A stretch of DNA of 64,000 bases from positions 3,533 through 67,532 of the forward strand of contig CAZSDW010000016.1 in the NCBI GenBank assembly GCA_964605705.1, read 5' to 3'. The DNA comes from CAZSDW01 sp964605705 (lineage in GTDB: Bacteria > Fidelibacterota > UBA2242). A program made the position numbers and the translations under genes. Positions 26,548-35,574 of this stretch are shown piece by piece. Positions within the stretch are counted from its first letter, which is position 1; every line of letters starts with the position of its first letter. A model generated the notes under the pieces. That model worked only from the letters and a program-made list of their open reading frames with translations, was not told where the DNA came from and searched no databases.

Positions 26548-27273
26548 CTAAGTCCAGGGATGTATAAAAAGCGTGTAATATCCGGCACTGCTTGCATCAC
26601 TACTCTGAATTTTAAGGATATAATTGCCAGCCTGACTGGGTTGCCATTCGAAAATCTGTGAAGCCGTGTTATCCCCGGCAATACCGGTTTCGACTAAATT
26701 TCCGCTTTCATCATACAGGAACATCTGTATATTTTGGACGGACAGATTGCTGGAGGGGATAGAAATACTATAGCCGTAAGTTGGTGATGCAGAAAATTTG
26801 ATACAATCGATGTCTCCCGCCGGTAAAATCGATAAATGCTGACTGTTCTCTTCATCAAAGGTTAGAGTAATCAAAGCAGCCGAAGTCAGATCATTATTGG
26901 GTTCATATTTATCATGATCAGGGATATTCGCCTCAACAACCTCACTGAAATCGCTTGTGCCGAAATTATTTTCTGCTTTGATAGCATAAAAGCGTTCAAA
27001 ATAAGTATAATTAAAATCATCATACCAGGCTTCATCGTTATCACCAATCTCTTCGAAAGTTTCCGGGTCTTCATTGTCACCCCGGTAAATTTCATAATGA
27101 GAAACGCCGGTAGCGTGATCCCAATGCAGCTCGACATAATCATCCTCGGCATTATAAGTCGCTGTAAAATCTCCCGGTACGTCCGGTCTTTCAAAAAATG
27201 CACAGGACATAACCAACAGCAACAATCCAATTAATGAACTTGCCGATACAATACGAACAATTTTCATCAACAT
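26548..27273 (-). CDS. FN3-domain lipoprotein with pre-peptidase-like C-terminal domain
   Basis: I chose the ATG at 27273 (AAGGAG five bases upstream), giving 241 aa; the longer frame to 27300 contains that ribosome-binding site. The lipobox is LLLVMSCAF. An FN3 domain follows (about residues 25-110: PGDFTATYNAEDDYVELHWD, VSHYEIYRGDNEDPETFEE, FERFYAIKAENNFGTSDFSE). A second beta-domain begins DKYEPNNDLTSAALI and resembles the PPC family found on secreted enzymes, ending GNYILKIQSSD. No catalytic residues are visible. It may be a surface binding protein; its link to the GH9 gene 153 bases upstream is unproven. Confidence 0.8.
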   Translation of the reverse strand: MLMKIVRIVSASSLIGLLLLVMSCAFFERPDVPGDFTATYNAEDDYVELHWDHATGVSHYEIYRGDNEDPETFEEIGDNDEAWYDDFNYTYFERFYAIKAENNFGTSDFSEVVEANIPDHDKYEPNNDLTSAALITLTFDEENSQHLSILPAGDIDCIKFSASPTYGYSISIPSSNLSVQNIQMFLYDESGNLVETGIAGDNTASQIFEWQPSQAGNYILKIQSSDASSAGYYTLFIHPWT

Positions 27274-27426
27274 ACCTGCTCCTTTCAATATTAATAGCAT
27301 TTACCCCGAAAAAACAATATCCTGTTTCTTCACAACTTGGGTAAAGCTAATACATTTCAGAAATACTGACAATGAAAAATATTTTTCAAGATCAACAGAT
27401 TAAAAGACACTGAAGAAATCTGCCTA

Positions 27427-29946
27427 TTATTTGCTTTCATTCAATAGGTCATTTACAGCATTCACCAGAAAAATATAGCTGGATGCACCGCCAACTACAT
27501 ACTCGTTTTCACCCCAGAGGAATGGCCAATCTTCTTTGTTCTCCGGAAAATCTGGTTTCAGGATCAGGACGCCGGGCACAATCCCGCCGGCGATAAAGGA
27601 ATAATCTGCCCGGTTGTTTCCGTAAGCCACCCGCTTGGAGTGAGTTCCAACTCCCGATACAAACGAGATGTTCGATCCGGGATGACATCCGTAAATATAG
27701 TTCAATCCCCGATAAACTGTCTCAGGATCAATGATATCTGGAAAGGCTTTATGAAGGTAATAATTGGTAATTCCAAAACCGACTGCCCAGCTGCTGCCAG
27801 CCCAGCCGCCGGTCGAAATTGGCACTCCATAGGGATTTTGCAGTGTGATCGAATCGGTCTGAGTCTTGTACGTTTTGACCAACGCTTTCAGTTTCTCCTT
27901 ATACGATTCATCCATGTATGGTATTGCCCGGACTGCCATTCCTGCATTAAAGGCAAATCCTGTTTCGATAATTGGGAAGAGCTCCTTGATTTTGTTGATA
28001 TATTCCATGTCTCCGGTCGTAATCAATAATTCGACAGCTGCTTTCAGTTCCTCCATTTGCAGCCGCCCACCGGTTGTATTGCCGACTTGGAAAATTTTCG
28101 GGTCAGTATCATGCTCATCTTCCCAGACTTTTTCGGCAGTTTTAAGGCATTCTTCAGCCAGTGTATCATTGTAATCCTTTAATGCACGGCTAGCGGCTGC
28201 CAGTGCGGCACATGAGCCATAATTCAGGGCTGTCGATTTACTGGTAAATGCCCAGCGGTCATCAAACTTTCCGCTCCTGAATCCATCCGATTCCTGATAT
28301 TTCATCGCCGGATCATAGACCAGATTATCCGTCATAGTCAGAGCATCCCCAAGGTGAGTATATTGTGACAAATCCGGAACAATAATCCCGGGAATTGCAT
28401 GCCCGACCGACCGATGCTGAGCAATAAGCGCCAGCGTGCCCTGTTCGATTTGCTGCAAAACATCCGGGATTCCATCGGGATGGTGAATATCCACATAACG
28501 TTCTTTCTGATCAATCAATGTTTCATCCCGCTCAATACCAAAATTCTCCCAGACCTGGACCAATGTTGAAACCGTGTGATATTGGGTCGGCGTCCGAATA
28601 TCATAATCCCCGGCATCGAACCAGCCACCGACATTCAGTCCGAGAATATGTTCACCCGGTTTAAAAGGTGAATCTGTTGTCGGTCCCTGGGCGTAGAGAT
28701 CGAAATGTTTATGGTCAACCGGTGCCTGCAGAGCATCGTCGAGATGGGCGGCGCCGTGCCATACCCGATAGGCTTCATTCACAAACATGTGGTCCATCTG
28801 GACCGGAAAATAGACATCCAGGGTCGGATTCCAGGCATTTACATAAATATCCGTTCCAATCCGGAATGCTTCAGTCCGTTGTCCGTTATATTCAATCACA
28901 TACAGACCGGGATCTTTCACGGAACTAAAATCAAATTTGCTGTAGTGATATCGAAAATATGGTCCCCAGTTCTCCAGGCTTCCCGAATATTTTTCGATGT
29001 ATTCACCATCTTCCCTTACCTGTAACAGCCGGGCGGTGGGTTTCGATTTATCGTTTTTATCAAATTCAATAACCGCAATCTTCTCCTGGTCAGGATGATA
29101 GCCTAGTTGGGAATAGGCGATTACCGGCGGGCGAATCCAACCGGGAATAGTCGTCGCCGTAAGATACCACTCGATTACTTTGCCTGTTTTCCCGGCTGGA
29201 ACCAGACTTCGAATAACGTACCAGCCATTTTGCGCTTTATTCCGTCCGTCATACATACTCAAAATACAGTCCTTTGCCTGAATAGTGACATGGCGTTCGG
29301 GATCTTCAGGCGCCAGAACCAGTTTTTTCCCTTCGGCAATCGGTTTCGACTCGACAATTCCGGATTCCTCAACGGTCATCGGTCCAGCCGGATACAGCGG
29401 AAATGTTCCGGATTTTCCGTCCATCAAATAGGCTTTTTCAAAATAGGCAGCGGGCAAAAATTCAAAATTGAAACCGGCTTTGCCTTCCAAAACTTCAGGA
29501 AGCGGTTTTTCCAGATTGACACTCAAATAAATGCCGCCGTCCCGGGCTACGGCTCTTATCATATACTGAAAATCATATTCAGGGTACTTCAGGAAGGCTT
29601 CAATGCTGTTGTTTTTCCGGTCAACTTCCCGCTTGATAAAATCCGGGATAGGATCCCACTGCCCCGGTGTTGGGCTCAAACGGACATCCCCATTGGTCGC
29701 TGTACGGACTTCGTGGTGAATTAATTCCACGCCGGCTATTTTTGAATCGTCAAAACTGGCATTGTACCAGTTACTGAACACCAGCACATTAAGACCACGG
29801 GTTTCAAAATACTCAAGATCGTTCAACTGCAATCCGGAATCCGGTCGCGATGTGCAATTAATCTGGAAAAAAGTAATAATGATAACTATACCGGGAATGA
29901 TCACCCTTACTCCGATATTTTTAAGCGTTCTTTGACAATGCTTCAT
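27427..29946 (-). CDS. GH9 glycoside hydrolase lipoprotein with N-terminal Ig-like domain
   Basis: The 839-aa protein has a lipoprotein signal (FFQINCTSRP, Cys about 31), an N-terminal region of unknown fold (about 35-270), a cellulase N-terminal Ig-like domain (about 280-370: RPPVIAYSQLGYHPDQEKIA), and a GH9 (alpha/alpha)6 barrel. Signatures are GGWFDAGDYDIRT (catalytic base Asp pair), YGCHPGSNISFVSGVG and the C-terminal PFLWGENEYVVGGASSYI with the acid Glu. GH9 members cut beta-1,4-glucans, and some act as exo-glucosidases; with GH5 mannanases nearby, glucomannan or cellulose are plausible substrates. The start ATG follows GGAGGAG. Confidence 0.92.
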   Translation of the reverse strand: MKHCQRTLKNIGVRVIIPGIVIIITFFQINCTSRPDSGLQLNDLEYFETRGLNVLVFSNWYNASFDDSKIAGVELIHHEVRTATNGDVRLSPTPGQWDPIPDFIKREVDRKNNSIEAFLKYPEYDFQYMIRAVARDGGIYLSVNLEKPLPEVLEGKAGFNFEFLPAAYFEKAYLMDGKSGTFPLYPAGPMTVEESGIVESKPIAEGKKLVLAPEDPERHVTIQAKDCILSMYDGRNKAQNGWYVIRSLVPAGKTGKVIEWYLTATTIPGWIRPPVIAYSQLGYHPDQEKIAVIEFDKNDKSKPTARLLQVREDGEYIEKYSGSLENWGPYFRYHYSKFDFSSVKDPGLYVIEYNGQRTEAFRIGTDIYVNAWNPTLDVYFPVQMDHMFVNEAYRVWHGAAHLDDALQAPVDHKHFDLYAQGPTTDSPFKPGEHILGLNVGGWFDAGDYDIRTPTQYHTVSTLVQVWENFGIERDETLIDQKERYVDIHHPDGIPDVLQQIEQGTLALIAQHRSVGHAIPGIIVPDLSQYTHLGDALTMTDNLVYDPAMKYQESDGFRSGKFDDRWAFTSKSTALNYGSCAALAAASRALKDYNDTLAEECLKTAEKVWEDEHDTDPKIFQVGNTTGGRLQMEELKAAVELLITTGDMEYINKIKELFPIIETGFAFNAGMAVRAIPYMDESYKEKLKALVKTYKTQTDSITLQNPYGVPISTGGWAGSSWAVGFGITNYYLHKAFPDIIDPETVYRGLNYIYGCHPGSNISFVSGVGTHSKRVAYGNNRADYSFIAGGIVPGVLILKPDFPENKEDWPFLWGENEYVVGGASSYIFLVNAVNDLLNESK

Positions 29947-30132
29947 TTACTCCTCCGAAAACCGATTTATTATTTTACTCATTGAATATCATTGTGAATA
30001 ATATAATAGAAGAATTCGGACTCGCCAGTTACTTTTTATATCTAAAATTGAAAACCGGGCTGAATTACGACTTTTAATGTTCTTCAATCCTGCCAGGAGT
30101 AAGTTTTATTGCTAATCAATAATCTCTGATAA

Positions 30133-30155
30133 ATCGGATCAGATCAGTCACACTG
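30133..30155. repeat. dispersed 23-bp repeat, copy 1
   Basis: ATCGGATCAGAT, four variable bases, then CACACTG. The same arrangement occurs at 55944-55966 (19 of 23 positions identical). This copy lies in the 218-bp gap (29947-30164) between the GH9 and vapC genes, just past the vapC stop. I see nothing else in that gap. Confidence 0.55.
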
Positions 30156-30164
30156 GGTAAACTC

Positions 30165-30563
30165 TCAGCTAAGCAATGAGAACAAACTGTCACTTCCACA
30201 ACGTTTATCAAATGTAAAGGTTGTTCGGGCTTGCTCTTTGATACCATCCAAAGCAATCAGATAGTCCGCAAAATCACAGTTTCCAGACTGATATTTACTC
30301 AGTGTATCCCGCAGCAATTTTGCATCAGCAAACACAAACAACTGGTTTGTCAACAGAACGGAGAGCGTCTTGATTATATCAGATTTAGGGACTTTATAGC
30401 CACCCTTGAGCACCCATACCAACTCTGTCAGCACTATATTGGATACATATATTGATTCATTAGAATTTTCACTATTTTGTAACAATTTGGCTGTCTGCCG
30501 ATACTGTCGTTCGTCGTCCCGAATAAAAAAACGTACCAGGATATTGGTATCAACGGCAATCAT
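30165..30563 (-). CDS. vapC: PIN-domain toxin, VapC-like
   Basis: This probable ribonuclease toxin (132 aa) begins IAVDTNILVRFFIRDDERQY, with the first PIN-domain acidic residue in the VDTN motif. It has a mid-domain TELVWVL (Glu) and a C-terminal CDFADYLIAL (Asp), plus ATFDK-like FTFDKRCGSD, giving the usual set of metal-binding acids. The start ATG (30563) overlaps the antitoxin stop by four bases (ATGA), the classic TA arrangement. The pair may stabilise the region or act in stress; the RNA target is unknown. Confidence 0.9.
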   Translation of the reverse strand: MIAVDTNILVRFFIRDDERQYRQTAKLLQNSENSNESIYVSNIVLTELVWVLKGGYKVPKSDIIKTLSVLLTNQLFVFADAKLLRDTLSKYQSGNCDFADYLIALDGIKEQARTTFTFDKRCGSDSLFSLLS

Positions 30564-30811
30564 GGATTTAACTTCCGGATCAATTCTTCCTGAATGATTT
30601 TGTCCATCTGCTCAATACTTAATGCCTTATCAAGCTTATAGGCAGTAAGCATTCCGCCAAATCGGGTAACACTCTGTTTTGGCACTTCAACAATGACTTT
30701 CCCTGATTTTGTGATTGTAAAGTCAATTTGGTCCGATTTACCAATATTCAGGAAATCCCGCACCGGCTTGGGAATAGTCACCTGACCCTTGGAAGTAATT
30801 GTTGCTTTCAT
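30560..30811 (-). CDS. vapB: AbrB/MazE-type antitoxin, VapB-like
   Basis: This 83-aa protein has the swapped-hairpin SpoVT/AbrB DNA-binding fold at its N-terminus (MKATITSKGQVTIPKPVRDF, then IDFTITKSGKVIVEVPK) and a C-terminal tail (about residues 50-83) likely to wrap the toxin. It precedes the PIN-domain toxin with a four-base overlap. Such antitoxins repress their own promoter; the upstream gap 30812-31031 holds the divergent promoter region shared with the glutaredoxin gene, but I cannot point to a specific operator. Confidence 0.9.
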   Translation of the reverse strand: MKATITSKGQVTIPKPVRDFLNIGKSDQIDFTITKSGKVIVEVPKQSVTRFGGMLTAYKLDKALSIEQMDKIIQEELIRKLNP

Positions 30812-31031
30812 ATTGATATTCCTTACATATATCCTAATAACAAGTTAAATGTAAGGATTTCGATAAATTCATACAAGCAAAACTTAAATAGAAGAGACTA
30901 TTTGCTGTTGATTATTGTTGAGGCTGTGAGATTCAGACAGTGACGGATAGCAGTCTTCAATCACTGCATTTATTTTGTATTGCCATTCTCATCAATTTCT
31001 GTTATTCTTTATTCAACGAAATGGAGAGTCA

Positions 31032-31283
31032 ATGGAAAAAAAAGTTCAAATGTATGCCCTCAGTACCTGTATATATTGTCAGAACACCAAGCGCTGGTTT
31101 GCTGATCATGAGATCGAGTATGATTGTATCGATGTTGATTTGCTTGATGAATCTGAAAAATTCGCAGTTTTAAGAGAGATCAAAGGTAAAACCGGAATGG
31201 TATCTTTCCCGACAGTGATTATAGGCGATATAATCGTCAAAGGTTATAAACCCGATAAATTGAAAGAGGCGTTAGGGCTATGA
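31032..31283 (+). CDS. glutaredoxin-family protein
   Basis: I start at ATG 31032 with GGAG seven bases upstream; a longer frame from 30975 adds an implausible N-terminus. The 83-aa thioredoxin-fold protein has the redox motif STCIYCQNTK (CxxC), the cis-Pro region SFPTVIIGD and GYKPDKL at the C-terminus, typical of NrdH/glutaredoxin-like proteins. Its stop overlaps the start of the ferredoxin-thioredoxin-reductase-like gene (ATGA), so that protein is the likely electron donor. Physiological target is unknown. Confidence 0.9.
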   Translation: MEKKVQMYALSTCIYCQNTKRWFADHEIEYDCIDVDLLDESEKFAVLREIKGKTGMVSFPTVIIGDIIVKGYKPDKLKEALGL

Positions 31284-31618
31284 ATACTGAGGAACTATTC
31301 CAGATCATGCGAAAAACTCAAGAACCAAAAGGATATTACTTCAACCGCTTTACCGAGCATACCTTTCGTCTGCTTGAATCGCTTTTGATCAATAAAAAAC
31401 GCTATGGCTACATGGCGTGTCCCTGTCGTTTGGCAGCCAACGACCGCGAATGGGATCGTGATATTATCTGTCCCTGTGTCTATCGCGAACCCGATGTAGC
31501 AGAATTTGGCAAGTGTTTCTGCGGTCTGTACGTTTCCAAAGAGTGGAATGATGGCAAAATTGAGGATCAGTATGTACCGGAACGCCGCTCTGAGGAAAAA
31601 ATCTGGGGTAAATTTTAA
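31280..31618 (+). CDS. ferredoxin-thioredoxin reductase catalytic-subunit-like protein
   Basis: This protein (112 aa) has six cysteines arranged as CPC-x14-CPC-x12-CFC (MACPCRLAAN, IICPCVYREPD, GKCFCGLYV). This matches the FTR beta fold, where four Cys bind a [4Fe-4S] cluster beside an active-site disulfide. Spacings differ from plant FTR (x16 and x8, from memory) and resemble the NrdH-coupled type of anaerobes. There is no FTR alpha (variable) subunit beside it. It is translationally coupled to the glutaredoxin gene, so the pair likely moves electrons from ferredoxin to a protein disulfide. Confidence 0.9.
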   Translation: MNTEELFQIMRKTQEPKGYYFNRFTEHTFRLLESLLINKKRYGYMACPCRLAANDREWDRDIICPCVYREPDVAEFGKCFCGLYVSKEWNDGKIEDQYVPERRSEEKIWGKF

Positions 31619-31781
31619 CCGTTTCCTCCCCGATAAATCATTTAATATTCAAATGAATGCCAATCAAACCAAAATAAGCCGTTTTCCCCTTACTTTGCGT
31701 TTGCCTGCGCATTGAATAATCATTATATTTAACGTCCGTTGAAAAACGGGTAATTATGAAATTAGGAGGTTAAATACAGCT

Positions 31782-33605
31782 ATGGCAATGATGCAACGAT
31801 TACGCGACAATACACATTTGATATTATGGGCGCTCTTAGTCCTGTTTCTCCTGAGTATGACGATCGGAGGTCTGGTTGGCGGGGCAAATATTACCGATCT
31901 GTTCACAAGAGAAAAGAAGCTGCAGGGAAAAGCCGGTATCGTTAACGGGGTTGAATTAGAAGGAATGCAATATTCCCAGATGATTCAAAACCAGCTGGAC
32001 CAGTACCGGGAAAATGGACAGGAGATTACGGAGAGCCTCGTTCAGAATATTTCGGACCAGGTCTGGCAGTCTTTCATTCATGAAACTCTGGTTGCAAAAC
32101 AGGTCAAACGTCTGGGGCTGCAAGCCACCGACAGTGAAATATATGATTATCTCTTACAATATCCACCTGAGTTCATCATGAACCAGGAAGTATTTCTGAC
32201 CGATGGAAAATTTGATTATCAAAAATATTACAATGCGCTGACCAATCCCCAGGGGAATGAATGGATTGGTGTCGAACAATATCTGCGGGGCGCACTGCCC
32301 TTTCAGAAAGTCCGCTCTATGGTGGAAAATTTAGCAATCATCCCCGATCAGCTTGTTCATGATGAATATGTCAAAACCAAAGTTCCTTTTACGATTGAAA
32401 CCCTCTTTTTCCCCTTTTCACTGGTCAGTTCCGATTCTTTTGAGGTAACTGATTCAGAAATTGGGACTTACTATAAAAAACATGTAAAAGATTATCTGGT
32501 TCCGGAAACCCGCGAAATGGATTATGTCTATTTCGAATTGAAACCTTCCGCTTTGGATTCAACGTTGAAATTTGATCTTGCTTCGGAACTCAAAGGCAGA
32601 ATTAAAGCAGGTGAAGCGTTTGAAACGGTCGCTACGGAATATACTGAAGATCCAAGTGGGAAAAACAATGGCGGTGATCTGGGATGGTTCGACCGCGACC
32701 AAATGGTCAAACCCTTTAGCGACGCCGCCTTTTCATTGAAAAAAGGGGAAATCTCTGATCCGGTTCTGACCTCCTTCGGGTATCACATTATCAAAGTTGA
32801 AGACCGCCGTGTTCAGGACGGACAGACACAGGTTAAAGCCCGTCATATTCTACTGAAAATAAATCCCGGTCCGGAGACACTGGATAACATCCGCTCTTCA
32901 GCCAGCCTGTTTGCTTTCGATGCCGGCGATATCGGATTCGAAGCAGCAGCCGACAGTCACAATATTGCGATTAAATCTACCGGTCCGCTGAATGAGGATA
33001 ATCCTTATATTGCCGGATTTGGCTCGTTTAAAAAAGCCGTTCGATTTGCTTTTGGTGATAATCCCGTCGGGACTATATCTGAATTATTGAGTGCGGATAA
33101 TGGTTATGTCGTATTCAAGCTGACCAAAGCAACACCGGAATATTATAAATCCGTTGATGCAGTGGCAGATGCTGTGAAAGCGAGTATCCTGACCACAAAA
33201 CGGTCTGCCCATCTAAAAGAAATTGCCAAAAATATCCAAGCCCGGATAGACGAAAGTACATCGCTTCAATCCATTGCCCAGGCAAATAAAGGCGTTATTT
33301 TTAATCGCAATGAAAATCAAACCTTAGACCGACCATTAAAAGGCATTAGTCGTTCAGATCTAATCATCGGGACTGTCCTGGCGCTGGAAAATGGACAGGT
33401 TTCTCCACCGGTAAAAATCGGTAACCAATATATCATTCTGAAACGAATCAGTGCCGGTGAAGTTGATGAATCTGATTATGCAGTGGAAAAAGCCGTCATT
33501 CGTGATCGTTTACTTAAACAGGCAAAAACCAATTACTACAATGCCTGGGTCGCTGAAATGACCAAACAGGCTGACATCATCGACAATCGTGAAAATATGT
33601 ATTAA
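31782..33605 (+). CDS. PpiD/SurA-like membrane-anchored peptidylprolyl isomerase
   Basis: This protein is a foldase for exported proteins at the outer face of the inner membrane. It has 607 aa, with a single N-terminal membrane anchor (LILWALLVLFLLSMTIGGLV, about residues 12-31), a SurA/PpiD N-terminal helical chaperone region (about 40-230) and a parvulin domain (about 235-360: GDLGWFDRDQMVKPF, PVLTSFGYHIIKVEDRRV). A second diverged parvulin-like segment begins ARHILLKI. The ribosome-binding site AGGAGGT lies 11 bases before ATG 31782. A strong terminator follows at 33630. In secretion-heavy bacteria this helps outer-membrane proteins fold. Confidence 0.92.
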   Translation: MAMMQRLRDNTHLILWALLVLFLLSMTIGGLVGGANITDLFTREKKLQGKAGIVNGVELEGMQYSQMIQNQLDQYRENGQEITESLVQNISDQVWQSFIHETLVAKQVKRLGLQATDSEIYDYLLQYPPEFIMNQEVFLTDGKFDYQKYYNALTNPQGNEWIGVEQYLRGALPFQKVRSMVENLAIIPDQLVHDEYVKTKVPFTIETLFFPFSLVSSDSFEVTDSEIGTYYKKHVKDYLVPETREMDYVYFELKPSALDSTLKFDLASELKGRIKAGEAFETVATEYTEDPSGKNNGGDLGWFDRDQMVKPFSDAAFSLKKGEISDPVLTSFGYHIIKVEDRRVQDGQTQVKARHILLKINPGPETLDNIRSSASLFAFDAGDIGFEAAADSHNIAIKSTGPLNEDNPYIAGFGSFKKAVRFAFGDNPVGTISELLSADNGYVVFKLTKATPEYYKSVDAVADAVKASILTTKRSAHLKEIAKNIQARIDESTSLQSIAQANKGVIFNRNENQTLDRPLKGISRSDLIIGTVLALENGQVSPPVKIGNQYIILKRISAGEVDESDYAVEKAVIRDRLLKQAKTNYYNAWVAEMTKQADIIDNRENMY

Positions 33606-33629
33606 CGGATAACTTTTATTTTAAATATC

Positions 33630-33658
33630 AAGGCAGTCGCATCCCGGCTGCCTTTTTT
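33630..33658 (+). terminator. rho-independent terminator after the PpiD-like gene
   Basis: AAGGCAG (33630-33636) pairs with CTGCCTT (33648-33654) around an 11-base loop, followed by a T-run. It lies 25 bases beyond the stop at 33605 and before the convergent lgt gene. Confidence 0.85.
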
Positions 33659-33708
33659 ATTATAGATGATAAATTCAACGAGATTTGAGATTGCGATTTT
33701 TACAACGA

Positions 33709-34494
33709 TTATGCCTTTTTCGCAGGTTGCTTGCCTGTTCCTGCTTTTACCGGCTTTTCTTTCGTAAAAAACAGGGCAATAATTAACCCACCTAAAATCA
33801 TAATTAACGATGTAAACTGAGCACTCGAGAATCCCCATGCTACCCGGGGATTAACCCGGATAAATTCGATCAGAAACCGCTCTGTGCCCGCAAACATCAG
33901 ATACAGGGCAAAGGTCAAACCGTTCCGGTTCAGACGAGGTCTGATATATTTTACCAGGAGAAAAAACAGTGCAAGGTTCGCAAATGTCTCATAGAGCTGG
34001 GTCGGATGTACCGGATAGTTTGCTGGTGGTGAGGCATAGGGAAAAGTAACTGCCCAGGGAAGATTACAGGCTTGCCCGTGACAACAACCGGCAAAGAAGC
34101 AGCCAATACGTCCGATTCCCTGACCAACCAGCAGAACAGGTCCGATGATATCGGCATATTCACCCAGAGGTAATTTCTTTCGCAGAATGATGACAACCAC
34201 CGCAATTGTTCCGCCGATTAATCCGCCGTGAAAAACCAATCCTGAACCGGAAAATATCACACCGATCGGATCTTGCAGAACATCCTGAAAATAATCGATC
34301 ATGTACAAGAATTTTGCACCGACAATACCGCCAATAGCTCCCCAGAAAATAATATCGCTGGCAATCAAAGGATCTTCACCCCGCTTTGTGATTTCATGTT
34401 TCAGAATCAGATAACAGACCAGAAACGCCGTTGACATCATAAAGCCATAAGTATAAATCGTCAGTTTGCCGATATGTAATAATTCAGGATGCAT
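33709..34494 (-). CDS. lgt: prolipoprotein diacylglyceryl transferase
   Basis: This inner-membrane enzyme adds diacylglycerol to the lipobox cysteine, the first step of lipoprotein maturation; at least half a dozen lipoproteins are encoded in this window. The 261-aa protein has about seven membrane segments, the family motif GGLIGGTIAVVVI, the essential-Arg block GQGIGRIGCFFAGCCHG and the C-terminal RFLIEFIRVNPR. The tail KPVKAGTGKQPAKKA is basic and low-complexity. The start ATG 34494 follows GAGG. It is the last gene of the long minus-strand housekeeping run. Confidence 0.96.
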   Translation of the reverse strand: MHPELLHIGKLTIYTYGFMMSTAFLVCYLILKHEITKRGEDPLIASDIIFWGAIGGIVGAKFLYMIDYFQDVLQDPIGVIFSGSGLVFHGGLIGGTIAVVVIILRKKLPLGEYADIIGPVLLVGQGIGRIGCFFAGCCHGQACNLPWAVTFPYASPPANYPVHPTQLYETFANLALFFLLVKYIRPRLNRNGLTFALYLMFAGTERFLIEFIRVNPRVAWGFSSAQFTSLIMILGGLIIALFFTKEKPVKAGTGKQPAKKA

Positions 34495-34511
34495 GTTGCC
34501 TCGTTAATTTT

Positions 34512-35090
34512 CTATTCAAATGAGTTAATATGCAAAATAGTTGCAAGGGATCGTTTTGGCACGTGAAGGGTCGATTCTCTATCCTGCCAATATTTGACTG
34601 TATCATCATTAATTTCCATTATCGGTGACTCAGCCGGGTACCCAAGGGCAATAACTGAATCGATTGAATAACTTTCGGATATCTTATATAACTGCTGAAT
34701 GGTTTTACGATCAACCGATGCCAACCAGCAGGAACCGATCTTATATGACAACGCTGCAAGAAGAAAATTTTCAACTGCTGCCCCAACATCGTGGTTTGTC
34801 CATTTAATCCGTATGGCTTCATTGATCAGAATAATCAGATAAGCGACAGGGTGCTGACCCGGTTTGGGATCCCCCTTCGGCTGAATATATCCCGCCCAGT
34901 GCAGGCATGGAAAAATTTTCTCGACTTGTGCCGGATCAGTTACGAGTACAAACTCAAGGGCTTGCATATTCATAGCGGAAGGTGCCACGTGCGCCGCATC
35001 GACACAATCCATTAAAATTTCATCCGGGATAGGTTTTTGTTGAAACTGCCGAATCGTTCGACGGGATTTGATCAGATCAATCAGCTCCAT
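34512..35090 (-). CDS. nitroreductase-family FMN protein
   Basis: I use the ATG at 35090 (192 aa); the frame extends to a TTG at 35102. The N-terminus MELIDLIKSRRTIRQFQQKP is the standard FMN-binding start, followed by HVAPSAMNMQALEFVLVTD and GSCWLASVDRK. The middle (EAIRIKWTNHDVGAAVENFL) and the C-terminus SVIALGYPAESP match the nitroreductase fold. The gene lies 15 bases after the cNMP-binding protein gene. The natural substrate of such proteins usually cannot be predicted. A second family member is encoded at 56127-56681. Confidence 0.9.
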   Translation of the reverse strand: MELIDLIKSRRTIRQFQQKPIPDEILMDCVDAAHVAPSAMNMQALEFVLVTDPAQVEKIFPCLHWAGYIQPKGDPKPGQHPVAYLIILINEAIRIKWTNHDVGAAVENFLLAALSYKIGSCWLASVDRKTIQQLYKISESYSIDSVIALGYPAESPIMEINDDTVKYWQDRESTLHVPKRSLATILHINSFE

Positions 35091-35105
35091 AACAAGTTCC
35101 AATTA

Positions 35106-35558
35106 TTAGGTACCATTACGCATCTCGAAATTTGTCCTGCGAATTTTTGCCGTCAATATCTTTGCCAGATTCCGCATGATAAGGAAACCAATATGTTCAT
35201 TGGCTTGTAGAAAACGATGAAAATCCAAGTAGTCAACATAGAGAAAATCAGAATCTTCCTCAGCAATTACCGAAGCAGATCGGGTTGATCCGTCCAACAA
35301 TGCAAATTCTCCATAGATATCATAATCTCGTAAAGTAGCAATTTTTTCGAATCCGCCGGGGGCATTGCTCGAATAAACAGCCACCCTGACACGTCCCCTG
35401 CCGATGACATAAAGATCATTCGAAGGTTCACCCTCTTTCAGGATAGTTTCGTTACGCTTCACGTGCTTGCTGTGAAATATACCAGAAATTTGTTCAAGTT
35501 CGGCATCAGTCAGCCCATGACACAACTCACTGTGTCTTAAAACATTAATGGTAGTCAT
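35106..35558 (-). CDS. cyclic-nucleotide-binding-domain protein without a DNA-binding domain
   Basis: The ATG at 35558 has AAAGGAG five bases upstream, giving 150 aa; the longer frame to 35615 lacks that support. The protein is a single CRP-type effector domain: VLRHSELCHGLTDAELEQIS, ETILKEGEPSNDLYVIGRGR, then the phosphate-binding cassette YGEFALLDGSTRSASVIAEE, where the Glu and the Arg are at the expected places. It ends after a helix (MRNLAKILTAKIRRTNFEM) with no helix-turn-helix, so it is a sensor or regulatory subunit, not a transcription factor. Partner unknown. Confidence 0.88.
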   Translation of the reverse strand: MTTINVLRHSELCHGLTDAELEQISGIFHSKHVKRNETILKEGEPSNDLYVIGRGRVRVAVYSSNAPGGFEKIATLRDYDIYGEFALLDGSTRSASVIAEEDSDFLYVDYLDFHRFLQANEHIGFLIMRNLAKILTAKIRRTNFEMRNGT

Positions 35559-35574
35559 AGTTGCTCCTTTGTGA

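Noticed and set aside
30975..31031. N-terminal extension of the glutaredoxin
   Set aside because: The ribosome-binding site GGAG is inside it and the extension does not fit the fold.
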